From G041228335 sp964580905 (GTDB lineage Bacteria; Pseudomonadota; Alphaproteobacteria; Puniceispirillales; UBA1172), in the NCBI GenBank assembly GCA_964580905.1, contig CAZOLR010000017.1, forward strand, positions 1-46,507: a stretch of 46,507 nucleotides of DNA. The letters are read 5' to 3'. The notes below the pieces were generated by a model. That model searched no databases. It saw only the letters and a program-made list of their open reading frames with translations, and had not been told where the DNA came from. Of the stretch, positions 32,574 to 41,056 are shown in pieces. Both the position numbers and the translations under genes were made by a program. Positions within the stretch are counted from its first letter, which is position 1. Each line of letters starts with the position of its first letter.

Positions 32574-33713
32574 ATGCCGTATTTCAATCGTTATACGCTG
32601 ATTCTGGCTTTTTGCGTCAGTCTTTTCCTCGGCAGACCGGATCAGGCTCTGGCTGAAACCTCATGCGCGGCACCTGCTTTTCTGGTCAAAGGCGTTAAGG
32701 TTGAGGCCGAATCCGTATCCGGTGACGCCGCCCGAAAGATTGCCATGAATATGGGGATTGAGAAATCCTGGCAGAGGCTGAAATCAAGGCTTGTGCTGGA
32801 CGAGCAACCTGATGCCGATGAAATCAGCACCGAAGATATCAGCAATCTGATCGATTACACCCGCCTTGTTCGTGAAACGGTATTGTCGCAACGATATCTT
32901 GCTGAGTTTGATTATTGTTATGACCGGGATCTGGTGCGTGCTCATTTCAAGGAAACATCACAACAGCACGCCGAGCTTGTTTCCGGCCGGATGCTTGTCC
33001 TGCCGGTCTGGAATATTCCGGGTCAGCCCAGAATCTGGCGTCAACCCAACCACTGGCTTGAGGCATGGCGGCTTGAGCTTTCCGGTCATGACGGGCTTGT
33101 TTCCTTGTCCCTGCCCAAAAATCTGGCCACGGAACGGGCGGTGGAAGCTGAAGCCATCGCAAAGGGGGAGGCGAAGATGATCGCCACCGCCGCCAGACTT
33201 GAGAAGGCTGAACGTGTCATCATCACCACAATCACCCCTGCCATTGCAGAAAGCGGCGACGGACAGGCGTTGAACATGAACGCGAAGGCCAGACTTTATA
33301 ACCGGAATGGAAAACTCGAATCCGAATTCTACTCGCTAAATGACATGTTGCTTCCCGCCAATAAGGCTGAGAAGACATTGAGATGGCTGTCCGGAGAGAT
33401 TATCGACGACATGGAAGATGTCTGGCGCAAGACAAATGTGCTGGCCCATGAACCTGTCGGGTCAATCGGGATGTTTGTGCCGGCAAAGGATGTCAAGGTA
33501 TGGTCGGAAGCGCTGAAGACGATAGAGGGGCTTGCCCCGGTGCACAGCATTGCCGTATTGCATGTTGATTCCGATGGCGGGCTTTTGCGTGTCAATCTCA
33601 ACAGTTCCATGCGCTCACTCAGCTATGCTCTTGAAACCGCTGGCCTGATGCTGAAGCCGGGTCCTGATGCTGCCGGGGGTGAACGGCTTAACCTTCTGCC
33701 CCTTGATCAGTAA
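32574..33713 (+). CDS. DUF2066 domain-containing exported protein
   Basis: A 379-residue protein with a signal peptide of about 27 residues (LILAFCVSLFLG core, cleavage after ALA). The mature part starts with ETSCAAPAFLVKGVKVEAES and contains ARKIAMNMGIEKSWQRLKSRLV, typical of DUF2066 proteins that lie between purM and hda in alphaproteobacteria. The function is unknown; its place suggests periplasm or membrane. GGAG lies seven bases before the ATG. It is followed by hda after nine bases. Confidence 0.8.
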   Translation: MPYFNRYTLILAFCVSLFLGRPDQALAETSCAAPAFLVKGVKVEAESVSGDAARKIAMNMGIEKSWQRLKSRLVLDEQPDADEISTEDISNLIDYTRLVRETVLSQRYLAEFDYCYDRDLVRAHFKETSQQHAELVSGRMLVLPVWNIPGQPRIWRQPNHWLEAWRLELSGHDGLVSLSLPKNLATERAVEAEAIAKGEAKMIATAARLEKAERVIITTITPAIAESGDGQALNMNAKARLYNRNGKLESEFYSLNDMLLPANKAEKTLRWLSGEIIDDMEDVWRKTNVLAHEPVGSIGMFVPAKDVKVWSEALKTIEGLAPVHSIAVLHVDSDGGLLRVNLNSSMRSLSYALETAGLMLKPGPDAAGGERLNLLPLDQ

Positions 33714-33722
33714 GGTGTTTTG

Positions 33723-34403
33723 ATGAACACATCGCAGTTTACAATTGATTTCACATCGCCGCCGAGTTTCGAGAGACAAGATTTTATCCTGGGTGGGTGC
33801 AATGCCATTGCCGCAGACTGGATAGACCGCTGGCCAGACTGGCCGGGACGTATCCCTGGTGTATTTCTCCTTGGCCCTGCAGATGCCGGAAAATCTCATC
33901 TTGCTGCCATCTGGATGAAGATGAGCAACGCCAGTTTGCTGAAAAAACTCTCGCCCGATGATCTTGAGGTACTTGGCCCGACGCCACATGTCGTGCTTGA
34001 TCATCCTCTGCCCGGCCAGTCCTGGCCTGAAGACATTCTCTTTCATCTGCTCAACCGGATTTCGGAAGGGGGGAGTCTTCTGGTTCTTTCCCGCGTTCCG
34101 GCGGCTGAAATGGGGTGGTCTCTTGCTGATGTTGCATCACGCATGGCCGGTCTCGTTGCCGCTGAAATAACCACCCCTGATGACAGCCTTCTCACGGCGC
34201 TTGTCCAGAAACATGCGGACGATCTTGGTCTTGCCCTTGACGGTGAGGTTGTGCGCTATATCGTTGGTCGGATGGAACGAAGTTTCTCCTCCGCGCGGGC
34301 GATCATTGCAGCCACTAATGCACTCGCGCTTGCCCGGAAGAAAAAAGTTACAATTTTAATGGCACGTGAAGTGCTGGATCAACAGCAACCACGATTACTT
34401 TAA
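33723..34403 (+). CDS. hda: Hda/HdaA, regulatory inactivator of DnaA
   Basis: A 226-residue DnaA-like AAA+ protein without a DNA-binding domain. With the sliding clamp it triggers DnaA-ATP hydrolysis and stops re-initiation. The N-terminal QFTIDF resembles the clamp-binding motif, the Walker A is FLLGPADAGKSHLAAIW, and the Walker B region is HVVLDHPL. The C-terminal sensor 2 helix contains FSSARAIIAAT. A TTG directly precedes the ATG; I chose the ATG. It lies between the DUF2066 and SDR genes. Confidence 0.92.
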   Translation: MNTSQFTIDFTSPPSFERQDFILGGCNAIAADWIDRWPDWPGRIPGVFLLGPADAGKSHLAAIWMKMSNASLLKKLSPDDLEVLGPTPHVVLDHPLPGQSWPEDILFHLLNRISEGGSLLVLSRVPAAEMGWSLADVASRMAGLVAAEITTPDDSLLTALVQKHADDLGLALDGEVVRYIVGRMERSFSSARAIIAATNALALARKKKVTILMAREVLDQQQPRLL

Positions 34404-34419
34404 AAGGAAGGGATTAATC

Positions 34420-35202
34420 ATGGACCTCGGAATTACCGGTCGTCTTGCGATTGTATGTGCATCAAGCAAAGGGCTTGGCCTTGGCTGTGCCGAAGAGCTG
34501 GCGGCCAATGGCGTCGATCTTATCATGAATGCACGCAGTGCGGATGTTCTGAACGCTTCTGCTGAAAGGTTGCGGGATACCTATGGCGTGAAGGTCAGGG
34601 CGATTGCTGCCGATATCACAACCGAAGAGGGCCGTAGCGCGGTTCTCGGGGCCGCTGACAAGACAATCGATATCCTGATCAACAACGCCGGTGGCCCGCC
34701 GCCGGGTGATTTCAGGGACTGGAGCCGTGACGACTGGATTGGTGCGCTGAACGCCAACATGCTCACCCCGATTGAACTGATAAAGGCGGTTATTGATCCG
34801 ATGATCGATCAAAAGTTCGGCCGCATCGTCAATATCACTTCCGGATCAGTTAAAAATCCGATCCCCCAGCTCGGCATGTCCAACGGCGCACGGGCAGGTC
34901 TGACCGGGTTTTGTGCCGGTATTGCCCGCCAGGTAGCAAAACATAACGTGACGATCAACAATCTTCTGCCCGGGCAATTCAATACCGACCGGATCAGCAA
35001 TCTCTTTCAGTCAAGGGCTGAAAAAGAAGGCCGTTCGGTTGATGAGATCCGTGCTGTTGCTGAGGCAGCCAATCCATGCGGAAGAATAGGGGAGATTAAT
35101 GAATTCGGTCAGGCTTGCGCCTTCCTTTGCAGTGCTCATTCCGGGTATGTGGTGGGGCAGAATCTGCTGATCGATGGAGGCGCTTTCAATTCAAGCCACT
35201 AA
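34420..35202 (+). CDS. Atypical SDR family oxidoreductase
   Basis: A 260-residue short-chain dehydrogenase/reductase fold. The cofactor motif is CASSKGLGLG (13-22), and NNAG is at 88-91. The catalytic Ser141 is in place, but the Tyr and Lys of YxxxK are replaced by S154 and R158 (MSNGARAGLTGF). SDR proteins with similar SN-x-x-R active sites are known, and their chemistry is not clear. The start follows AAGGAAGGG and lies 16 bases after hda. Substrate and reaction are unknown; an active oxidoreductase of the FabG kind should not be assumed. Confidence 0.88.
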   Translation: MDLGITGRLAIVCASSKGLGLGCAEELAANGVDLIMNARSADVLNASAERLRDTYGVKVRAIAADITTEEGRSAVLGAADKTIDILINNAGGPPPGDFRDWSRDDWIGALNANMLTPIELIKAVIDPMIDQKFGRIVNITSGSVKNPIPQLGMSNGARAGLTGFCAGIARQVAKHNVTINNLLPGQFNTDRISNLFQSRAEKEGRSVDEIRAVAEAANPCGRIGEINEFGQACAFLCSAHSGYVVGQNLLIDGGAFNSSH

Positions 35203-35224
35203 TGCGGTTGAGCTTTCGGGTTTG

Positions 35225-35253
35225 TTGTCGGAGAAATCGATTTCTGGTATATG
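35225..35253 (+). promoter_or_regulatory. ppk promoter with palindrome in its spacer
   Basis: TTGTCG (35225-35230) and TATATG (35248-35253) have a 17-bp spacer. The spacer contains the perfect 14-base palindrome AGAAATCGATTTCT at 35232-35245, well placed for a dimeric repressor. It serves ppk and probably ppx. Confidence 0.5.
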
Positions 35254-35297
35254 CTGGATAGTATAACCACTCAGCTTCAGAAAATTGGGCCAATTCC

Positions 35298-37472
35298 ATG
35301 GAAATGGAAACTCCTTCACTTGTTGTGTCGTCGGATGAAACACTTCCGATCCCGCCTATAGGCGATGAAGATCAGCGCAATCTGATCAATCGGGAGATTT
35401 CCTGGCTTGCTTTCAATGAAAGAGTTCTTGCTGAGTCAAGCAGCCCCCGCCATCCCCTGATGGAACGATTGCGCTTTCTTGCCATTTCTGCAAACAACCT
35501 CGATGAATTCATGATGGTGCGGGTGGCTGGCCTCAAGCAGCAGGTGGCAAGAGGCATGCTTGAGATCGATCAGGGGCTGACGTCACCGCAGGATGTCCTG
35601 TCGGCAATTTCATCACGAGTTTCCCTGCTTCTGGCACGGCAGCAGGTTATTTTACCGGATATTCTGTCCCTGCTTGCTGAGGAAGGGGTGGCTGTCGTCG
35701 GGCGCGATGATCTCAGCGATGAAGACCGCCAATTCCTTGCGCAGTATTTCAATGCGGAAATCCTTCCCGTGATTGCCCCTATGGCGATCGACCCGGCACA
35801 TCCCTTCCCGTTCATCGCCAACCGTGGATTTGGGATGTTTCTTGGGCTGGAGAAAAAAAAGGGCAGGGAAATGCAGGCGCTTATCCTGCTGTCGCCCAAT
35901 CTCAAACGCTTTATCTCTCTTCCCGGCACGGCGGAGAGGTTTATTGCGCTGGAAGATGCCATCATCCTCAATCTTGCCTCGATTTTCCCGGACCACACCC
36001 TGATGGATCACGTCATGTTCCGTGTCCTGAGAGACAGCGAGCTTGAAGTGGATGAAGAAGCCGAAGATCTGGTGGCGACGTTCGAAACAGCGCTGAAGGC
36101 ACGCCGCCGCGGTAATGTGATTGCGCTGGAACTGTCAACGACCACCGACAGAACACCCTTTGTCAGCAGCCTCCTTGAGGCCATGATGGTAGATGAAGCG
36201 GATGTGGCGCATGTTGGCGGAATGATCGGACTTAATGATCTGGGGCAGCTTTGCGGCTATGGGCCGGATCATTTGCGATTTCCGTCCTACACGCCTCGTT
36301 TCCCGGAACGTATCAGGGATTTCGGGGGCGATTGCTTTGCCGCTATCCGGTCCAAGGATATTCTGGTTCACCATCCGTATGAAAGTTTTGATGTTGTCCT
36401 GCAGTTTCTTCGCCAGGCCGCCGAAGATCCAAAGGTGATCTCCATCCGTCAGACGCTGTATCGCACTCTTCCGGATTCGCCGATTGTCCGGGCGCTGATT
36501 TCAGCCGCCGAACAGGGGAAGTCCGTGACCGCGATGGTGGAGATCAAGGCCCGCTTTGACGAAGAGGTCAATATCCGTCTGGCCCGTGATCTGGAACGTG
36601 CCGGCGTTCAGGTCGTCTTCGGGTTCGTGGATCTCAAAACCCATGCGAAGCTCTCTCTTGTTGTCCGCCAGGAAGACGGGGTTTTACGGTCCTACGCCCA
36701 TTGCGGGACCGGAAATTATCATCCTGTGACCGCCAAGGTTTATACGGACTTGTCTTTTTTCACATCAGAGCCTGAGATTTGTTCGGATATTATCCGGATT
36801 TTCAATTTCATGACCAGCTATGTTGAGCCGAAGAATCTCAACAAGGTCGGATATGCGCCGGTGACAGCCCGCAGGATTTTCACCGAAGCCATTGATCGTG
36901 AAATCGAGGCCGCCAGAGCAGGAAAACCCTCAGGCATCTGGATCAAGGTCAATTCCCTGGTAGATACAGCTTGTATCGCAAAACTGTATGAAGCGTCTCA
37001 GGCTGGCGTCCCCATTGACTGCGTTGTCCGTGGGATCTGTTGCCTCAGACCCGGAGTGGCCGGTTTGTCAGAAAATATCCGGGTCACCTCGCTGATCGGA
37101 CGTTTTCTTGAACACGCACGTATCTATGTGTTTGCCAATGGTGCGGCGCTTCCGTCCGGGCAGGCCAAAGTCTATATTTCATCGGCTGATCTGATGCCGC
37201 GAAACCTCAACCGGCGGGTGGAAATCATGATGCCCATAGAAAACCCGACCGTTCACCGGCAGATCATTGACCAGATTATGATGGCTAATCTCAATGACAA
37301 TCTCAACAGCTGGCAGTTGGCTTCGGATGGGAGTTATCACCGTATTGCCGTAACTGGTGAAGAAGAATTTTCCGCGCATCATTTTTTCATGACCAACCCC
37401 AGTCTTTCTGGTCGTGGTTCGGCCCTGAAGAAATCAAAGAAAAAATCTAACAGGGCACTTAAAGACGACTGA
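35298..37472 (+). CDS. ppk: Polyphosphate kinase
   Basis: A 724-residue PPK1 that polymerises the gamma phosphate of ATP into polyphosphate. The N-terminal NREISWLAFNERVLAES, the middle ILVHHPYESFDVVLQFLRQAAEDP, and the active-site region YAHCGTGNYHPVTAKVYTD with the likely phosphorylated H468 are diagnostic. A basic Ser/Lys-rich tail ends the chain. It is followed one base later by ppx, which breaks polyphosphate down, so the two are likely controlled together. Confidence 0.97.
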   Translation: MEMETPSLVVSSDETLPIPPIGDEDQRNLINREISWLAFNERVLAESSSPRHPLMERLRFLAISANNLDEFMMVRVAGLKQQVARGMLEIDQGLTSPQDVLSAISSRVSLLLARQQVILPDILSLLAEEGVAVVGRDDLSDEDRQFLAQYFNAEILPVIAPMAIDPAHPFPFIANRGFGMFLGLEKKKGREMQALILLSPNLKRFISLPGTAERFIALEDAIILNLASIFPDHTLMDHVMFRVLRDSELEVDEEAEDLVATFETALKARRRGNVIALELSTTTDRTPFVSSLLEAMMVDEADVAHVGGMIGLNDLGQLCGYGPDHLRFPSYTPRFPERIRDFGGDCFAAIRSKDILVHHPYESFDVVLQFLRQAAEDPKVISIRQTLYRTLPDSPIVRALISAAEQGKSVTAMVEIKARFDEEVNIRLARDLERAGVQVVFGFVDLKTHAKLSLVVRQEDGVLRSYAHCGTGNYHPVTAKVYTDLSFFTSEPEICSDIIRIFNFMTSYVEPKNLNKVGYAPVTARRIFTEAIDREIEAARAGKPSGIWIKVNSLVDTACIAKLYEASQAGVPIDCVVRGICCLRPGVAGLSENIRVTSLIGRFLEHARIYVFANGAALPSGQAKVYISSADLMPRNLNRRVEIMMPIENPTVHRQIIDQIMMANLNDNLNSWQLASDGSYHRIAVTGEEEFSAHHFFMTNPSLSGRGSALKKSKKKSNRALKDD

Positions 37473-37473
37473 A

Positions 37474-38964
37474 ATGAAATCCGACCTTGAATCTATCCAG
37501 CTTCCGTCACAAGAATCCATAACAAGCGACAAGCGGATCGCCCTCATTGATATCGGGTCAAACTCTATCCGTTTGGTGATCTATCGTGCCGGCGGGCGTT
37601 TGCCGCATCCGCAATTCAACGAGCGTGAGGTCTGCCGTCTGGGTGAAGGGGTGATGGCAAATGGGAAAATGGCGCAGGACCGTATAGATCATGCGATGGA
37701 AGCGCTGTCACGCTTTGCTCTGATTGTCCGGCACAGCCGGGTTGAACGTTTGGAAGTTTTCGCAACTGAAGCGGTGCGGCGGGCTTCAAACAGCCCGGAT
37801 TTTCTAGTATCTGCCGAATCTCTTCTCGGGGTTCCTGTGCGTATTCTCAAAGGGTCGGAAGAAGCGACACTTTCCGCAAAAGGGGTGTTGAGCGGATTTG
37901 TTGAAGTTGATGGCGTGGTTGGGGATATAGGTGGAGGCAGCCTTGAAATGCTCAGTATTGTTCCCGGCCAGAAATTGAGCGAAGCATCAAATATCAGCCT
38001 TCAGCTTGGCCACCTGCTTGACCTTTCGGAAGAATATATTCATCGCGAGTTGAAAAAACTGGATTGGCTGGCCGCAAGGGAAGGCAGTACGTTCTATGCT
38101 GTTGGAGGTGTCTGGCGGGCGCTGGCCACGGCCCATGCCTCTTTTCATAAAAATCGCGTTGATATAGTTCACGGTCTTTGTCTGTCCCGGGACCAGATTC
38201 TTGCTCTTATGGAAAAGATTGATGAGGTAGATGGGGTTGTTAAGGGAATTCCTCCTGCCCGGTATGCAAGCATGCGCCAGGGGAACCGTGTGATGCGGTC
38301 TGTTCTCCGGGTGATGAAACCTGAAAAGGTTATCTTTTCCAGTTACGGATTGCGGGAGGGCATCCTTTACGATCAGTTAGATGGCCATATTGCCAAAGTT
38401 GATCCATTGCTGGCAGGCGCGGCTGAATATGGCGGCATGGCCAGCCGGTTTGATCATCTCGGCCCCGCCCTCATTGCATCGCTTGAACCTTTGCTTGAAG
38501 ATCTGCCGCCTGAACTGGATCGTCTGGTTAGGGCCAGTTGTTATCTTGCGGATCTGTGCTGGCTTGAGCATCCGGATTACAGGGGTATTCTTGCATTAGA
38601 TAAAATGCTGGGGCTTTCGGTGGTTGGTATCAGCCACAATGAACGTGTCTGGATGGCGGCAGTGCTTTTTATCCGGTACACCGGAAAATTCCCCAAAAGA
38701 AGATTGTTCAAGGGCATGCTGACCCGGAAGGAGCGTAAACTGGCGCGTTTTATCGGCCTGACCTTGCGGATGATGATGACAGTCAGCGGCGGAATACCTG
38801 AAATTATTCAGGACATCAGGATGATGTTCAAAAAGAAGAGTATCGAGATTGCCTTTCCTGCCGAAACAATTGGCGAGCAATCAAAACTATGCGAGCGACG
38901 TGTTCAGTCCATGCAGGACTATTCAGCAAGAAAAATTAAGATCCTGCCGCCGGAAAAGGATTAA
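37474..38964 (+). CDS. ppx: Exopolyphosphatase / guanosine pentaphosphatase
   Basis: A 496-residue Ppx/GppA protein of the ASKHA fold that removes phosphate from polyphosphate ends or hydrolyses pppGpp. ALIDIGSNSIRLVIY (23-37), EVFATEAVRRAS (94-105), the catalytic region GSEEATLSAKG (127-137) and GDIGGGSLEML (150-160) are visible. The start is one base after the ppk stop. Its stop overlaps the convergent rnd stop by 4 bp (TTAA, 38961-38964). Confidence 0.96.
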   Translation: MKSDLESIQLPSQESITSDKRIALIDIGSNSIRLVIYRAGGRLPHPQFNEREVCRLGEGVMANGKMAQDRIDHAMEALSRFALIVRHSRVERLEVFATEAVRRASNSPDFLVSAESLLGVPVRILKGSEEATLSAKGVLSGFVEVDGVVGDIGGGSLEMLSIVPGQKLSEASNISLQLGHLLDLSEEYIHRELKKLDWLAAREGSTFYAVGGVWRALATAHASFHKNRVDIVHGLCLSRDQILALMEKIDEVDGVVKGIPPARYASMRQGNRVMRSVLRVMKPEKVIFSSYGLREGILYDQLDGHIAKVDPLLAGAAEYGGMASRFDHLGPALIASLEPLLEDLPPELDRLVRASCYLADLCWLEHPDYRGILALDKMLGLSVVGISHNERVWMAAVLFIRYTGKFPKRRLFKGMLTRKERKLARFIGLTLRMMMTVSGGIPEIIQDIRMMFKKKSIEIAFPAETIGEQSKLCERRVQSMQDYSARKIKILPPEKD

Positions 38965-40124
38965 TCCCCCCTCACGTCATGCATGCGGATGCGACGTCCC
39001 TTGGATGACAGGGCCAGTTGTCCGCTTCGTATGGCTTCGGCATGTTTGCCGAAAATTTCATATCGCCACCCCGTCATGGCTTTGATGCCATCGGTTTGGC
39101 CAAGCGCTATGCTTTCAAGCTCACTGGCGCTGGCGATGAGACGTGGGGCGACGTCCGCGTCATCAGATACATGTTTGAGCAGAACCCGCAAGAGATCCAC
39201 CACAGCCTGCGGAGGCTTGTCTTTAGATAAAACCTCTACCGCCGGCCATGTCTCCTTGGGGGCTGAGGCCGCGTTCGACAGAACCTTGAGCACAGGCTGC
39301 ACCAGCTTGCCGCTTGCCCCGCCCGGGAACCCCCTGATGCGGTCAATGGCTTTGGCTGAAGAAGGATTGGCAAGGGCCAGCGCAACCATGGTGTCATCCT
39401 TGATGAGCCGTGTTTTGGGGACGTTTCGTTCCTGAGCTGCGCTCTCCCGCCAGGCGGCAAGATATTTAAGCCGGTTGAGCACAGCAGGTTTGGTCCCCTT
39501 GTTCTTTATCCGCATCCACGCCTCTTCAGGCTCAGTCCTGTAGAGTTCAGGCTCGGTGGTTGCGGCCATTTCCTCGGCCAGCCAGGTTTCCCGTTTTGCT
39601 TTCTGGATGCGGCTGACCATAAGGGGGAAGATTTCTTCAAGATAGAGAACATCATCCAGCGCGTAGCGAAGCTGTTTTTCCGAAAGCGGGCGTTGGGCCC
39701 AGTCCGTAAACCGTGACGCCTTGTCGATCGTATGCCCCAGCATGCCTTTAACCAGTTTGTCGTATCCAACCTGATCACCAAACCCGCATACCATGGCGGC
39801 GATTTGCGTATCGTAAATCGGGGTCGGCAGATCACCCATAAGGTTCAGAAAAATTTCAAGATCCTGTCGGCCGGCGTGAAAAACCTTGATAACCCCAGGA
39901 TCACGCATAAGGGCGAAAAGCGGGGAAAGGTCAAGGCCATCCGCCATCGGGTCAATAGCAACAGTCTCTTCTGCTGATGCGATCTGGATGAGACAAAGCC
40001 TGGCGTAATAGGTTGTCTCACGCATAAATTCGGTATCAACCGCGACATGTGCATGCGCCTTGAGACGCTGGCACAATTCTTCAAGGTCCTGATTGCCGGA
40101 AATAAGTTTTGGAGACAAAGACAT
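38961..40124 (-). CDS. rnd: Ribonuclease D
   Basis: A 387-residue 3'-5' exoribonuclease that trims tRNA and other small RNA ends. The DEDDy residues are D30 and E32 (AVDTEFMRE), D88 (FHAGRQDLE), and Y154 with D158 (RYALDDVLYL). Two HRDC-like regions follow (about 205-285 and 300-375). The ATG at 40124 was chosen because AGGATG precedes it; longer starts add an unrelated leader. It is divergent from eipB. Confidence 0.95.
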   Translation of the reverse strand: MSLSPKLISGNQDLEELCQRLKAHAHVAVDTEFMRETTYYARLCLIQIASAEETVAIDPMADGLDLSPLFALMRDPGVIKVFHAGRQDLEIFLNLMGDLPTPIYDTQIAAMVCGFGDQVGYDKLVKGMLGHTIDKASRFTDWAQRPLSEKQLRYALDDVLYLEEIFPLMVSRIQKAKRETWLAEEMAATTEPELYRTEPEEAWMRIKNKGTKPAVLNRLKYLAAWRESAAQERNVPKTRLIKDDTMVALALANPSSAKAIDRIRGFPGGASGKLVQPVLKVLSNAASAPKETWPAVEVLSKDKPPQAVVDLLRVLLKHVSDDADVAPRLIASASELESIALGQTDGIKAMTGWRYEIFGKHAEAIRSGQLALSSKGRRIRMHDVRGD

Positions 40125-40249
40125 GAGCATCCTGTTGAATGATGCAATACGGATTGCAATGTTTACTGCCGAAACCGCTTGCACAACGGTATTTTTGGGA
40201 CACATTATAGGTATTGAACATTAAAACAACCGAAATCATGAGGTATGGC

Positions 40250-41056
40250 ATGCGCGGCCTACGCCAGATAATCTTTGTGTTGGGAATTCTGACACCATTT
40301 GTCATCACATCCGGAGACGCAAAAGCTGGCGGATTTCTGTCACATTTCGCGGTTTATGATCTTGATCTTAAATCCGCTGACTCATCTTCGAACGTAAACA
40401 CGATCGACGGCCGGACATCCTATCGTCTTGAACGTACCTGTGATGGCTGGGCAGCGGTTGAGGATTACGCCATTTCTTTTGGTATTGGTGAAAGTGGCCA
40501 GATTTCTAATTTCATTTCCCATTATGAGACGTGGGAAAGCTTTGCCGGAACAGCGTTTTCCTTCAGTGTTGTTGAAAACTCAACCATAACCGGGGAAAAT
40601 ATATACGAGGGATTTGCCAATATCAGTGATGATATGGCGGAGGCCGTTTTCCTTGACGATGCAGAAATGAACAGGGAATTGCCGGCGGATACCGTTTTCC
40701 CGGTAAAGCACATGCAGGAATTACTTGCACTTGCGAATAAGGGAAAGAAAGTGCATCAGACATCACTTTTTCTTGGGGGTGACGAGGAAGACGCTGTCTA
40801 TTTCGTCAGTTCCGTCATCGGGAACAAGAAAAGTGAGGCGCCCGGGGAATTGCTGGGCAACCTTGGACAGGACAGTTACTGGCCTCTTCGTATCGCATAT
40901 TTCAACCCTGAGGCCGCGGATGCGGAACCGGATTATGAAATCCAGTTCGACATGCAGGAAAACGGCATTATCCGATCCTATTCCGTTGATTACGGCGACT
41001 TTGTCATGAGAGCCCGTCTCAGTTCCGTTGAAGCGGTGACCGAAAAAACCTGCTAG
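40250..41056 (+). CDS. eipB: Cell envelope integrity protein EipB (DUF1849)
   Basis: A 268-residue exported protein of the alphaproteobacterial EipB family, needed in Brucella for envelope integrity. After a signal peptide (RQIIFVLGILTPFVITSG core) the beta-spiral domain begins with LSHFAVYDLDLKSAD. The conserved Cys in RTCDGWA and a Cys as the very last residue would form the disulfide known in Brucella EipB. The ATG at 40250 has GAGGT six bases upstream; an ATG 12 bases earlier is also possible. Its stop overlaps the dinB stop by 4 bp (CTAG). Confidence 0.9.
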   Translation: MRGLRQIIFVLGILTPFVITSGDAKAGGFLSHFAVYDLDLKSADSSSNVNTIDGRTSYRLERTCDGWAAVEDYAISFGIGESGQISNFISHYETWESFAGTAFSFSVVENSTITGENIYEGFANISDDMAEAVFLDDAEMNRELPADTVFPVKHMQELLALANKGKKVHQTSLFLGGDEEDAVYFVSSVIGNKKSEAPGELLGNLGQDSYWPLRIAYFNPEAADAEPDYEIQFDMQENGIIRSYSVDYGDFVMRARLSSVEAVTEKTC

